Source: Gigantopelta aegis
Lineage: Eukaryota > Mollusca > Gastropoda > Neomphalida > Peltospiridae
Reading direction: 5' to 3'
Assembly: GCF_016097555.1 (NCBI RefSeq)
Contig: NC_054702.1
Span: forward strand, 80,706,920 to 80,770,919
Length of the DNA: 64,000 nucleotides
Positions 41,365-52,777 of the stretch are shown in pieces. Position numbers and translations under genes: made by a program. The notes beneath the pieces are model-generated. The model did not search any database and was not told where the DNA came from. It saw nothing but the letters and a program-made list of their open reading frames with translations. The number at the start of each line of letters is the position of its first letter. Positions within the stretch are counted from its first letter, which is position 1.

Positions 41365-43542
41365 CTACTCCAGTGCTTTAGCAACATTTTCTGTTGCACA
41401 CAGTATTTCTGTCTTCAGTTCTACTTGCTCGGTTTCCTTATCAATGAAATACGCCACTACCTGTTCATTCCCAATTTCAACAGTATATTCAGCGAAATCT
41501 TGGCTGTGCGTTTCATCAGGATAACAAAAGATCGATTCAATTTGTTGGGATCCTCGAGCGGTGGCATCATCGAATGGCGGCATTTCTCCTTTCCTAACGT
41601 GAATCCTCTTGTGTCGCTTAAGATGCGAACTGTTGTTGAATCGAGCACCACATATCTCGCACTGGCATGGTTTTTCACCTTTGTGAGACAAAAGGTGCTT
41701 CTGCAAAGACGAGTGACCACTGAGGATTTTACTACATATGGGACAGGCATATTTGGTGATTCTCTGGTAACATGCTCTCCTGTGTTTAAGGTAAAACACA
41801 CAGTCGGTGAAATTCATGCCACATCTGTGACAAAGGTACTGAGTGTCACCATGTCTTTTAAGATGCGAGTCAAGCCTGGTCTGACTTGTTAACTTTTTGC
41901 CACAGTGAGACCATGGGCAGGTAACGCATTTATCACGTTTAACCGAGTGTGATTTTCTATGACTGCGTAAAGCGTCATAGGTATCAAACGATTCCGAACA
42001 TATTGGACATGGAAATTTTATTGGCATACCCTTTCGAGCATGTTTCTGCATATGGACGAAGTAGGTATAGTTTGAGTTGAATGTTTTAGTGCAAAACTGA
42101 CAGTACTTTCCATCTGCCGCACTCACAGAAAATGAATCTACATGGTTTTTGTGTTTGTGAATGTTGAGCGCAGAAAAGGAACAGAACAACTGTGCACATA
42201 TGTCACATTTACGAAGTTTTTGCTTGTGATCCCACAGGCTTTCACGAGTCATGAACAGTCTGTCGCAAATCTTACACTTAACTTGTTTCTCCACATCGAT
42301 CTGGTGTGTGGCTAAATGCTTGTTGAATGTGTTTTGATACCTAAAGTCTTTTGAACACGTGCTGCAATGGTAAGGCTTCTCTCCAGTATGCACCCTCATG
42401 TGAACATTCAGACAGGCATTCATTCTGAAGCTTTTGTTGCAGATATTGCAAACAAAGGGTTTTTCACCAGTGTGAAGGCGACGATGACTTCTCAGCTGTG
42501 AAGAGTCGTAGCACATCTTACTACAAACATCACACTGGTATATCCTTGACGTCTTGGCCGAGTCTGCCTGGTTCTTCGAGACTCGTTTTAAACGTGCTTT
42601 CTTGACCTTGCCTTCCTTCTTGACCTCATCTTCCTGACTGTCACTGAATTCATCTTCAACTGCAGATGCATCCTCTTTCTTACTGTTGTTCACAATTGTT
42701 TTAGTTCTCGATTTCACTACCTTGTGTTTTCTACCACGTCTGTTATTGGTCGATGGAGGTTTCCTTTTCCCTAACGACCTGGTCACCATCCTTTTCTCCA
42801 AGTCTACAGTATGTGACATAACTTTGGACTGATTGTTCACCACTGACAAACCATCAGTACTATCTTCATCATCCACGTCATCATCACAGCTTATTTGCAG
42901 AGAAGATTCTGTTTTGGTAGTATCTTTTAGTTGCTTCTTAAGCCATCTGCGTTTGGGGGTGTTTTGTTTGGTATCTGCCTTACTGTTTTTACTCGGGCTG
43001 TTGGAATCTTTCACCATTTCAGTTTTTTTATTCTTCACATGTGTGTGAGCAAATTTATTATTAGATGAATCTTTTCTAGCTGGACAGATTTTATTTGATT
43101 TTGTTGTATTCTTGCCAAATAATTCTGTTGAACTTTCTCGTCCTGCAGAATCATGAGTAATGACCAGCACTCGTCTGGACTTGTGACTTCTTTGTCCTCT
43201 TAGAAACCGACTTACAACGTTTTTCTGTTCAGTCTTAACCTGCCTTACTTCATGACTTGTTTTGTGGATGACTAAACCAGCTTGTGTGATGAACCTTTTG
43301 TCACATTTAACACATTTGTAGGGTTTTGCATTAGAGTGTCTCCGTCTGTGCACAAGAAGACTGGCTTTCTGCCCAAATGACTTTTTGCATTTGTCACAAG
43401 TAAAATATCCCAACCGATGCAGAGTCAAACCTAAATTGAGTGTTGTCCTCTGTGAATGTTTACGATACACACTGTATTTGTAAATCTTGACAATTTTTAT
43501 ACTTCTCAGTGACCACTTGCACTTTCTGTGTCTTGCAGGCAT
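41365..43542 (-). CDS. Gene E: 725-aa C2H2 zinc-finger protein, paralogue of D
   Basis: I start at the ATG at 43542; the open frame extends three codons further only to a TTG and then meets a splice acceptor. The N-terminal module (CKWSL, KIVKIY, RTTLNLG) is at about 8-38, but its C-x-x-C is replaced by Tyr-x-x-Tyr (YKYSVY). Fingers 1-2 are at about 49-69 and 77-97. The linker has RRVLVITHDSAGRES, KDSNSPSK, an acidic DDDVDDED run and MVTRSLGKRK. Eleven finger-like units follow at about 337-650 in the same order as D, including CPWSHC (C-x4-C) and a C2HC unit. The tail has VEIGNEQVVAYFIDKE and ATENVAKALE at the stop. E and D are the closest pair in the array. Confidence 0.9.
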   Translation of the reverse strand: MPARHRKCKWSLRSIKIVKIYKYSVYRKHSQRTTLNLGLTLHRLGYFTCDKCKKSFGQKASLLVHRRRHSNAKPYKCVKCDKRFITQAGLVIHKTSHEVRQVKTEQKNVVSRFLRGQRSHKSRRVLVITHDSAGRESSTELFGKNTTKSNKICPARKDSSNNKFAHTHVKNKKTEMVKDSNSPSKNSKADTKQNTPKRRWLKKQLKDTTKTESSLQISCDDDVDDEDSTDGLSVVNNQSKVMSHTVDLEKRMVTRSLGKRKPPSTNNRRGRKHKVVKSRTKTIVNNSKKEDASAVEDEFSDSQEDEVKKEGKVKKARLKRVSKNQADSAKTSRIYQCDVCSKMCYDSSQLRSHRRLHTGEKPFVCNICNKSFRMNACLNVHMRVHTGEKPYHCSTCSKDFRYQNTFNKHLATHQIDVEKQVKCKICDRLFMTRESLWDHKQKLRKCDICAQLFCSFSALNIHKHKNHVDSFSVSAADGKYCQFCTKTFNSNYTYFVHMQKHARKGMPIKFPCPICSESFDTYDALRSHRKSHSVKRDKCVTCPWSHCGKKLTSQTRLDSHLKRHGDTQYLCHRCGMNFTDCVFYLKHRRACYQRITKYACPICSKILSGHSSLQKHLLSHKGEKPCQCEICGARFNNSSHLKRHKRIHVRKGEMPPFDDATARGSQQIESIFCYPDETHSQDFAEYTVEIGNEQVVAYFIDKETEQVELKTEILCATENVAKALE

Positions 43543-43555
43543 GCTTGTCAAACCT
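43543..43555 (-). promoter_or_regulatory. 3' splice site 11 nt before the gene E ATG
   Basis: TTATTTATATTTCAG on the minus strand, then GTTTGACAAGC and the ATG. This is the same 11-nt spacing as D and F, which also argues against the TTG three codons upstream as start. Confidence 0.65.
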
Positions 43556-44187
43556 GAAATATAAATAAAATTCTAATTAATATTTTGAAACCATTTTATG
43601 TTGTAGATAGGGATATAATTGTACGAGTGAAGTGGGTGTATGTATTTGCACTTAAGCTATAGCCCGTTTGTGGCAAAAGGGAACCAATGAAATGGCATAT
43701 AACTATATACTTGTATAAAACATACTACATGTATTATGTTTTAAGCCCGTAACAACTCACATAACATTTTTTGCAAAAATATTTATGAAAATAAAAATGT
43801 TTCTTCACAAATTATCATCAAATTGCATAAATTAACTCATTTCTAATATAGGGATGAAGACAAAATACTGGATCAGCCAAAGTTTGCAGTTTCATCTGAA
43901 GTAATCAATAATGCAGTTCACAGAGAATAAAGGCAGAATTACGGGTGATTCAACTTGGCTGTTTCATCAGTTGCCTTCATCCCTGTGTTGTATTACTTTT
44001 AATATGTTTCGTTATGAGTTTTGATGTTACTCATTACATGTTAATTCATTGGTTCTCTCTTCACAAAATGGACTGTGGCTATCATCTTAACAAATTAAAG
44101 GGAAATCCATTAAGTATTTTTTTGTGTTGCTGTTATTAACAGAAATAAACAAGCATTCGGAGAGTACTGTACATGTCACCTACAGGG
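43556..44187. other. Upstream of gene E, nothing recognised
   Basis: AT-rich intron or 5' flank. Two short plus-strand ORFs lack any motif. Confidence 0.4.
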
Positions 44188-44415
44188 CCCAACAAATTTT
44201 TGTATCTTTTAAGTTCAAGGGCCATAACTGTGTAAAAAAAATAGGTAAATCTACATAAATGTCAAGCTTTATAAGTAACAGTATATGATAAAGTTATGCA
44301 CAAAATTTCAGCTCACTATCTTGTGTCCAAAAAAAAAAGATAGGAAAATTATGTAGGACAGAAGGACGGACAAGAGAGAATGATGGAGAGGTAATCTACA
44401 GTCCCCTCCTGTTGG
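44188..44415 (+). repeat. Dispersed GTTCAAGGGCCATAACT repeat, second locus
   Basis: GGGCCCAACAAATTTTTGTA, AAGTTCAAGGGCCATAACTG, AAATTTCAGCTCACTATCTT and GACAGAAGGACGGACA follow the order of the copy at 22370-22790. Confidence 0.6.
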
Positions 44416-44447
44416 GCCTGCATCATAATTACTGATACATGCATGAG

Positions 44448-44631
44448 GGTAAAACATAGCCCAGTTGTAAAGTATTCGCCTTGTAAGTGGACCCATTGGG
44501 CTATTTCTTGTCCCAGCCTTTGTTAGACCAGTTGTGGAGCACTAGCTGGAACAAGAAAAAACCTTGACAGGGATCAATCCTAAATTGACCATACATCAGG
44601 TGAGGACTTTACCACTGGGCTACGTCCCAAG
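44448..44631. repeat. Two SINE heads in inverted orientation
   Basis: A plus-strand head (AACATAGCCCAGTTGTAAAG, GGACCCATTGGGCTATTTCT) at 44453-44512 is followed by a minus-strand head (CTAGCTGGAACAAGAA, TACCACTGGGCTACGTCCC) to 44631. Confidence 0.7.
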
Positions 44632-45088
44632 ACTACCGGTAAGTAAAATGTAGCAGGACATAAAAAAATTATTTTTCAGACAACCGATGTGTCATTGTGT
44701 GGTTTTAGTGTTTACACGAATTATTTTCTTCAATAGTTCACATACAAATTAAAAGGTTAAAGGGCAACAATATTCAAACGAGAATCTAAGATGAGCAATT
44801 TTCGTAGCTTTTCTCCATAAATACGAAAATTTACTTTTTGTGTGCTAGAACTAACTTAAAAGCTACCTTGTGAATATAAAAATTAGGTTTGTTTGTCCTA
44901 ATCTGACAGACCCATGAAAATTGACCAGTGTCAAAATCTTTTTTGACCTCTTTTGTTAATATTTAACCAATTTCAATGTAGGCTTAAACAAGTATAATAT
45001 TGATATGTAGATGATATTTGTCAAACATTTTAAAACCTCAATATAATTTAACAAACATTTATTAATGTTAGTCTGGATTCATTGGGAA

Positions 45089-45467
45089 AAAGAAAGAAAG
45101 AAATGTTTTATTTAATGATGCTCTCAACACATTTTATTTATGGTTATATGGCGTCAGACATATGGTTACGGACCACACAGATTTTGAGAGGAAACCCGCT
45201 GTCGCCACTACATGGACTACTCTTTCCGATTAGCAGCAAGGGATCTTTTATTTGCGCTTCCCACAGGCAGGATAGCACAAACCATGGCCTTTGTTAAACC
45301 AGTTATGGATCACTGGTCGGTGCAAGTGGTTTACACCTACCCATTGAGCCTTGCGGAGCACTCACTCAGGGTTTGGAGTCGGTACCTGGATTAAAAATCC
45401 CATGCCTCGACTGGGATCCGAACCCATTACCTACCAGCCTGTAGACCGATGCCTAACCATGACGGTA
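45089..45467 (-). repeat. SINE, type C, with TSD
   Basis: Tail AAAGAAAGAAATGTTTTATT; the head is slightly truncated (GCCTAACCATGACGGTA). The flanks GGATTCATTGGGAA (45075) and GGATTCATTGAGAA (45468) match at 13 of 14 bases. Confidence 0.88.
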
Positions 45468-45682
45468 GGATTCATTGAGAATTGCTGTAAAATGCTATCA
45501 TAGTAACAAGAACACGATTTTCCTGTCATGGTGGCACGAGATCTCGCGCACAGCAGTGCATGTTCGTAACACATGGTACATACTCTTGTGATAGGCAAAA
45601 TGGGTTTTAAAGTAAATCAATTTAACAGAATGTCAATGGCCAAAATGTCAATCTGTCAAATGACAAAATGTCTACCATTAAT

Positions 45683-45866
45683 CAATCTGATGAAAATTAG
45701 CTCTACTGGTCTACCAGTAGATCTAACAGCATGGACTCCCATGTCCAGGTGACATTTCATCTATAAATAACAATTTAAATATCGACCAATTACACTTCGC
45801 CTTTTATAGTGTTATTCGGGAGCATACAAATTAAAAAAATATCGGGCGAGACTATTTAGGGACCAT
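45683..45866. mobile_element. CAATCT-family element, one end only
   Basis: CAATCTGATGAAAATTAGCTC, TACCAGTAGATCTAACAGCA and ATCGACCAATTACACTTCGC match the right end of 39408-40163 and 47503-48048, inverted. The other end is missing. Confidence 0.65.
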
Positions 45867-45869
45867 AAC

Positions 45870-47500
45870 AACTGTATATTGAAGCCAGAGAGACTAAGTC
45901 ACTTAGTCTTGATTCTGACCCCCCACCCCCATCAAAAGACTAAATGGGCAGTTGACTTTGGCTTCATCCAAATTGACGTTACAGAACAAGGTTTGGAAAA
46001 GACCAAAGGAAGACAGTAGTAATATAAAAGATACAAACAGTATTTATTCATGAATGCACATAGTGAAACAATGTTTTCCGGTACCGGCAGTAATTTGCGA
46101 CAACAAGCGTGTTGTTTTAATGCATTCCTTGATCTTTATAATGGCATACAAATCTTCTAACAAATGTATAACTGCTAATTTGCAAGACCCTTGCTCTAAA
46201 AAAGCTGTAACTTTTATTCCCATTTTGATATGCTGCCAAACTGAGCCGAACCGGGCCGCATGCGGACCAGAGACGATTGGCACCAACCGGATTAGTATAC
46301 GGCTGATCGCACAGCGCTTGATGTGCAAGGTAGAGATTTTTTAAACAACTTGTATTGTTGTTAATATCTTGATGCAGAGTTGAGTTGTTCCTGTCAAGTC
46401 TCTTTTTGTTAATTAGAAGTTACAATATATCGTGAAATGTTTTAATGCGCTATTTATTGGGAGAAAATATCACACCCACCCACACGCAAATTTCGATAAG
46501 TGAAAAAAGAGAAGTGACTCTTATTAAAGAAAATCATCCTAAACACGCTCAAGATGTATAACAACAATTGTTTGTTTGTTTTTTGTTTTGTTTGTGTCAT
46601 TAATTTATTATTTATTAGTGTTACACATGATTGCCAAACCACTTGTCATACTAAGAGAGCTAACTCTTTACGATCGTTACAACGGCAAGACCTGTGTGGT
46701 ACCAACATGGCCGTTATAACGAGAGTTGACTGTAATACATACCTAGCCACCTTGATATCCTGGTTTGCATGGGCAGTAGGTCGACAATAAATACCGTAGC
46801 CAGTGTTTTGAAGCCTTTTGGGTTGTGTTTGTATGATGATTTTCAAGTTCAAAGCAAGTGAAGCCAAAAGTGATAAAAAGACTAAATGGAGATGTTGAAA
46901 TCGTAAACCCCCTCCCCCACCAGACTACATCTCGCCCTGGTGGTCGTTGAACGATGGGGTGAAAAAGCTGGTTAGAAAATTACCATCAAGCACATATGAC
47001 ATACATCTAGGTCAGGGATTTCCCACTGTATGCAATTTTTCAAAACATTGATGATATTAGCCAACACATGTTTGGATATACTGACTTGGATATATAAGTG
47101 ATTATAGCTTTTGCATGAGCAATCCGTTTATGTTGATATTCAAAGTTCTGCATAACCTACAAACGAACAACAAAATTGTACATGCCAAATTTTATGCACT
47201 GCAATTTATTTTCCTTCCACCAGCTAAACAAAATTTGAAATAATTAAGTCATAGGAAATCCCAAATGTTTTTATGCATGTAGTGTTTTACATTTAAAATG
47301 TTTAAAAAATAAGGAAAAGGATAATCAGGGTGCAATACTGCAAGTGAAACACTCGCATATGCGAGTGAAATTCTGTTTCGGCGATTTAAATTTGCTAATG
47401 ATGTCACCGATATTGATTTTGCTGAGATCGCACAGGACAAAATACAAGCTGTTTTTCACCGTCTGCCATTTTGCTTTTGTGTCAGATGGTTTGGTGAACG
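45870..47500. other. Non-coding interval, nothing recognised
   Basis: No repeat or gene that I can name. Overlapping ORFs at 46044-46344 on both strands have no recognisable domain. Confidence 0.4.
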
Positions 47501-47502
47501 TG

Positions 47503-48048
47503 CAATCTAATTAAAATGAGCTCCACTATTACATGTGGATCTAACAGCAGCCCGTTGGAGCTCATGTCCAGTTGACCTTTCATTCGACCAATCAAAACCG
47601 TACTTGCAAAATCATGCCAGTGATTTGAAAAGAATTTGAAAACATTCGGGATTATACCGAGGGTATATGAAATGATTCGGGTGAATTACGAAGTATGCCG
47701 GAAACTAATTGTAATATAAAATTTTATATAAAACAAATATCAAGACGGAAAAACCCCCATGATGGTATAGCGATAAAATCTGTTTATACTAGTATACAAT
47801 CCAGAGTTTATTACTGCAGTTTTCCCCCTGTTTTTCAATGTTATAATTGACCAACAAATTCGCCTATTGCATAAATAGTCTTGTCCGATATTTTTTTAAT
47901 TTGTATGCTCCCGAATAGCGCTATAAAAGGCTAGGTGTAATTGGTCGATATTTAAATTGTTATTTATAGATGAAATGTCACCTGGACATGGGAGTACATA
48001 CAATGCTGTTAGATCTACTGGAAGACCCAGTAGAGCTAATTTTAATCA
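47503..48048. mobile_element. CAATCT-family TIR element, 546 bp
   Basis: The left end CAATCTAATTAAAATGAGCTC ACTATTACATGTGG and the right end GAGCTAATTTTAATCA are both present, the right one lacking its last bases. The interior matches 39408-40163 without the nested GC-tract insert. Confidence 0.75.
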
Positions 48049-49018
48049 ACAGAGGTGAGAGGAGGAAAGTTTAGTCATTCAGTCAGTTATTCATTCAGAT
48101 AGGGAAGTGTTGGTACGGGGCGTTAAGGTTTAGAGTCGATTTTACCAATTCCGTATTTATTGTGTACTGATGATACCACAGTGTCCTGTCTCTTGTGCGT
48201 ATGCCTAGAGTGTTGTGTCCTGAAATTACTACGAAAATGGTTTCAGAACATGGAACGAAATGACCAATCTTGAGGTCAAGTGTTAAGCCACGTAAGTGGG
48301 TCATAATGATTACTCAATTTACTGGTAGCGTCCCTGTAGTTTTACTCGACTGGCTTCCAAAGTCTAATCAGCGTTATATAAAAAAAATAGTACCGGACAT
48401 AAAACATGGTTAATCTATATCTAGTGCTTTGTGATAATAGAATAACGACTTACACGATCAACAGCAATTTCAGATCATTTCGACGAAATCAAGCTACGGA
48501 AGTAGTGCACAGTCTAAGTTGGTGGGTCTCATGTCACAGTTCGTTCTTTCGGAGTCTGTAGGCGAATTGAGCGCCTACAGGACGTTTCGTACCCGATCCT
48601 GTTCGTCCCTGTACGTTTCGTACTGGCTATTGTTTTATACCCAATACGTGTCGTCCCTTGGTAATTTAGTACAGACTTTATATTGAATTGTATTTTGTTT
48701 CCTCTGTCTTAGTTTGTACGAGGTATTTTTTTTTCTGTCGAGGGTTCAAACTTGCTTACTGTGGGCACGGAAAGGCAGGAATTTGTAATAGTTGTTTTTT
48801 TCATTCAGTTAATTACAGTTTACTTTGTTGGTTAAAATTATAATTATAATATTTGATGCTTCATTCAGTGTATTTAATTAAGTCATACTCACGTGGCATA
48901 TAAATAATATCGTCTCGCAATGTCAACCTATGTGATATTCAAATATCCAGCTTGGTATAACCAACAATGATACAAAGATCGAATCAGTCTTGTGGTGTGC
49001 TTTTAGTTACAATTGATT

Positions 49019-49297
49019 TAGCACATTGATTTATTAATCTTGGGCGATTTGGTAATTTTGATATATAGTCTTAAAGATGAAACCCTCTGCATTTTGTCAT
49101 TGATAGCAAGGGATCAAGCTTTTATATGCACAATCTCATAAACAGGAATGCACATACCATGACAACTGATATACAAGTCGTGGTGCATTTGATATACCAG
49201 TCGTGGTGCACTAGCTGGAACGAGAAATTGCCCAATGGGCCCACCGACGGGGATCGACCCTACACCGACCGCTTTACCACTGGGCTACGTCCCGCCT
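49019..49297 (-). repeat. SINE, type A
   Basis: Runs from TTTAGCACATTGATTTATTA to the head TACCACTGGGCTACGTCCCG. It has an internal duplication of the GTCGTGGTGCA segment. Confidence 0.8.
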
Positions 49298-49341
49298 TTC
49301 GACATAAAACATGTGCTAACTGACCAGGGAACAAATCGTCT

Positions 49342-49603
49342 AAAGAAAGAACTATTTTATTTAAAGACGCACTCAACACATTGTATTTACGGTTATATGG
49401 CGTCAGACATATGGTTAAGGACCACACAGATATCGAGAAAGGAAACCCGCTATCGCCACTTCATGGGCTCCTCTTTTCGATCAGCAGCAAGGGATCTTTT
49501 ATATGTACCATCCCACAGACAGGTATATACCACGGCCTTTGATATACCAGTCGTGGTGCACTGGCTGGAACGAGAAACAACCCAATGGTCCCACCGACGA
49601 GGA
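49342..49603 (-). repeat. SINE, type B, head truncated
   Basis: AAAGAAAGAACTATTTTATT tail, TTATATGGCGTCAGACATAT, AGCAAGGGATCTTTTATATG and GAACGAGAAACAACCCAATG. It stops at CCCACCGACGAGG. Confidence 0.8.
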
Positions 49604-49638
49604 AATAGTCAAATCGTCTAGGACGTCAAACGGTACAA

Positions 49639-50020
49639 CCGGCCTCGGTCTACAGGCTGGTAGGTACTGGGTTCGGATCCCAGTCGAGGCATGGGATTTT
49701 TAATCCAGATACCGACTCCAAACCCTGAGTGAGTGCTCCGCAAGGCTCAATGGGTAGGTGTAAACCACCTGCACCGACCAGTGATCCATAACTGGTTCAA
49801 CAAAGGCCATGGTTTGTGCTATCCTGCCTGTGGGAAACGCAAATAAAAGATCCCTTGCTGCCTGTCGTAAAAGAGTAGCCTATGTGGCGACAGCGTCTTT
49901 CCTCTAAAAAAAATAAGTGTCAGAATGACCATGTTTGACGTCCAATAGCCGGTGATAAGATAAAAAATCAATGTGCTCTAGTGGCGTCGTTAAATAAAAC
50001 AAACTTTACATTTTTTTTTA
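49639..50020 (+). repeat. Chimeric SINE: type C head with type A tail, 11-bp TSD
   Basis: The head CCGGCCTCGGTCTACAGG and body through TAGCCTATGTGGCGACAGCG are type C, but the 3' part (GACGTCCAATAGCCGGTGAT, AATCAATGTGCTCTAGTGGC) is type A. The TSD AAACGGTACAA is perfect at 49628-49638 and 50021-50031, so the chimera was inserted as a unit. Confidence 0.88.
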
Positions 50021-50275
50021 AAACGGTACAAAGTACGACACGTCTGGGACGAACAGGATCAGGTACGAAACGTCCCGTGAAAGGATTTGGGAATGTTTGT
50101 TTAACGACTTAATTAAAAGAAAGGATTGTTTTTACGATGACCAAGCATATTCTAATCTGCGGCTATTAGGTGGCCAACAAATTGTAGTTTGACTCTTGAT
50201 ATAGAGAAGAAACCCACTTAGGCCATTGCCGCCACATAGCAGCAAGATAGTCCAAGTTGATATATACATTGGCCT

Positions 50276-50375
50276 TTATCTCACAATTCGTTGTTTAAAA
50301 ACCTATCAAACTCGCTTTCGCTCGTAATACATTTTAGAACAACTCGTGAGATAAATGGTATCCAACGACCACTCT
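50276..50375. repeat. Imperfect foldback
   Basis: TTTATCTCACAATTCGTTGT TTAAAA and its imperfect inverse (TTTTAGAACAACTCGTGAGATAAA) are about 45 bp apart. From 50376 to 51638 I see no other named feature. Confidence 0.5.
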
Positions 50376-51638
50376 TGTATTATTCTCTATTTAATACCAC
50401 GACCGCCTTTAGTTGCCTAGTGTCATACAATATCAAAGGCCTACACGAATTGTAACATACCCCCTCCCCTCGCTTTTTTCCAATATTATACTTGAAATGC
50501 CATATTAGAATATCATAAATTCAAAATTTTCATCGCATGGACAGAGCTCTCACCCAGTTCGAAATACACTACTTGGGCCAAGTCGTAGTTTTCCTTCCCA
50601 GCTAGTCTACGTCTAACGACTAGAAGTACTAGGTTCAACCCCAAGTAGGTGTCTACTGCATGTAAGCTCTCCGTCAGCAACATAACCTTCTGATATAGTG
50701 TATGATACATCCATTTTTTAATATTTAATTTAAATATTACATATTTAATAAATGGACACCATTTTGATTATGGACCATCTTTTAATTTTAATCATCCTAT
50801 GGTAGTCCCGGGACATGCTACATTAAAAAAAGAGAGAAGTAATTGCTGTGCAGGCAGGTGCATACTGGCAGTCACTGGTGTAGCCGTTGGGTGATCCCAC
50901 CACCACCCTTTATATTTGTCTGTCACCCCACAAAACAGAAACTCGTAGTGTGTGGGTGCCTCCCCCACCAATATAAAATCTTGGCTACGGCCCTGATCGT
51001 TACAGAGAAAGAACAAACACATGCATTTTTCATGAATGTTATTAGCAAGTTTATTATTTGTAAATGTGAAAAGGGTTTAAAATAAATCCAAGAAAGAAAA
51101 CAAAACAAAACAAACCACATGCAAGGTGAGTATATTGTTTCTTGCACAGTATTGTTCCTGGATCTTTGAAACACTACAAATATAATTGGAAACGTACATG
51201 TACCTGTCAGTTTAAGTTTATTCTAGACCAACATTCGAAACAACTATTTCATGGAACTATGATGTAGTTTGTAAATGAAAAGTTAAAGAACAATGGAACA
51301 ACTGCTTAACCAAATTTCCAATCCTTAGGAACAATAACGAAGCGTACTTTGCACTGCGCGCGCGGATAACCCATCAAGTGAGTTCAGGGGCATTATAACT
51401 ACGAAATTTATGACCTCAAATGTGATTTCTTAAAATATGCAGGGAGATGGTTTTGGGAGTCGAATTTTTTTTCTTCTTTTCAATATATATATATATTTTT
51501 TTTTTAAGGAAAAAATAACACGACCACCCCCACCCCACTCATAAACTTCGCTCGCCATAGTCTAAAAAGAGTCCACGCTAAAATTCACGTGCCTGATATG
51601 GTAGGGGAAACAATGGATCACAATTTGTCACTATATGG

Positions 51639-51895
51639 TTTGTTTTGCTTAACGACACCAATACTATAGATCATACAGATTAATTGACTAATGTGTGAAA
51701 CATTTGGTCATTGTGACACGCAGTCTTCAGAACCAGCTACATTCTTCTATTAGTAGCAAGGAATCTTTTATATGCAGTTTCCCCATAACGAGACGTGTAT
51801 CAAAGGTCGTGGTGTGTACTGTACTATCCGTGGGAAAATGCATATACAAGATCCCTTGCCCCTATTGGACAAGTGTAGCCGGTTTAAATATTATT
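51639..51895. repeat. Two opposed SINE fragments
   Basis: A minus-strand type A piece (TTTGTTTTGCTTAACGACAC to CTTTTATATGCA) ends near 51778 and a plus-strand piece (ATCAAAGGTCGTGGTGTGTA to AGATCCCTTGC) runs to 51895. Confidence 0.65.
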
Positions 51896-52315
51896 TCGGT
51901 TAATAACAGTAAGATGATATACATGTGAGTAAATTCTGTAGTCATAAAGTGGGAAGGGGGATATATCCTGGACTCCCCAGTCTATGGGCGTGTTAATGTC
52001 AACTGACTGTATCTTAAACCACATCTACTTGTTATCCAACATAGGATTCCTTGCAACATGGTCAACAAAGATAGGAAACCCACTTCAGTTAATATATAGA
52101 TATACAAATAGACAACATGTGTTTTGTACAATGTCCTCCCCAAAATATTCTTTAGTAAGTAAACTGTCTTTAGGCCCATGAACTATTTTATTTTTTCATA
52201 ATTAACCTGTTAAAAATAGGTTACGCAACATTAAATTTGCTTCAGTGAAAGGTAATTATCGTTCTCGCAATTTTCAGAGGGCTGTATAAAACAAACAAAA
52301 GAATACAAAACAGCA

Positions 52316-52376
52316 CTACACTACACTACACTACACTATATATAGACTATAGTATACTACACTACACTATACTGAG
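52316..52376. repeat. (ACACT)n pentanucleotide repeat
   Basis: CACTACACTACACTACACTA followed by a degenerate TATAGTATACTACACTACAC segment. Confidence 0.85.
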
Positions 52377-52542
52377 CACTGCCAAGAGAAGAGAACAAAT
52401 ACGAAGTACATTTCCTCAGTTGGAAGCTGGGATGATACCACTGGCGAAGGAACTGGTGGACGATATCATCTGGGTTAGAGCGGTGGAAACAATTTATCTG
52501 CAAAACCTCTACAAGCTGACAATATTACATTTTATAAGTTGT

Positions 52543-52548
52543 TTTATT
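52543..52548 (-). terminator. Candidate polyadenylation signal of gene F
   Basis: AATAAA on the minus strand about 230 bp downstream of the gene F stop. Confidence 0.4.
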
Positions 52549-52777
52549 CCGTCCGCGTTCAGTAAAAATATCTGAACTGTGGGTCCCATGTGTATTCTCT
52601 CTTCAATTATTTGCATGATATAAAAATGCACCAATTTCTAAATACACAAATCTGAAAAAACCAAAAGGGACAATTTTCAATTTCTGCCTTGAATTCAACC
52701 TATTAGTCACCATGCAAACTGTTTAATATGACAAGTAAGAACTACTGTTACACCAGATTTCTAATTACTGAACATGC

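Larger units (their letters stand above)
48581..50075. mobile_element. 1.5-kb TIR element carrying three SINEs
   Basis: A 30-bp inverted repeat with one mismatch (GGACGTTTCGTACCCGATCC then TGTTCGTCCC at 48581-48610; inverse at 50046-50075) bounds the region. A 9-bp perfect stem (CTGTAGGCG / CGCCTACAG) abuts the left end at 48557-48581. The three SINEs at 49019-50020 lie inside. No transposase ORF and no clear TSD. Confidence 0.6.

Noticed and set aside
43543-43551. Upstream TTG as start of gene E
   Set aside because: A proper ATG follows three codons later at 43542, and the TTG lies within 2 nt of the splice acceptor.
46044-46344. Overlapping ORFs on both strands as a gene
   Set aside because: They have no domain, no splice or start context, and lie in AT-rich unique sequence.
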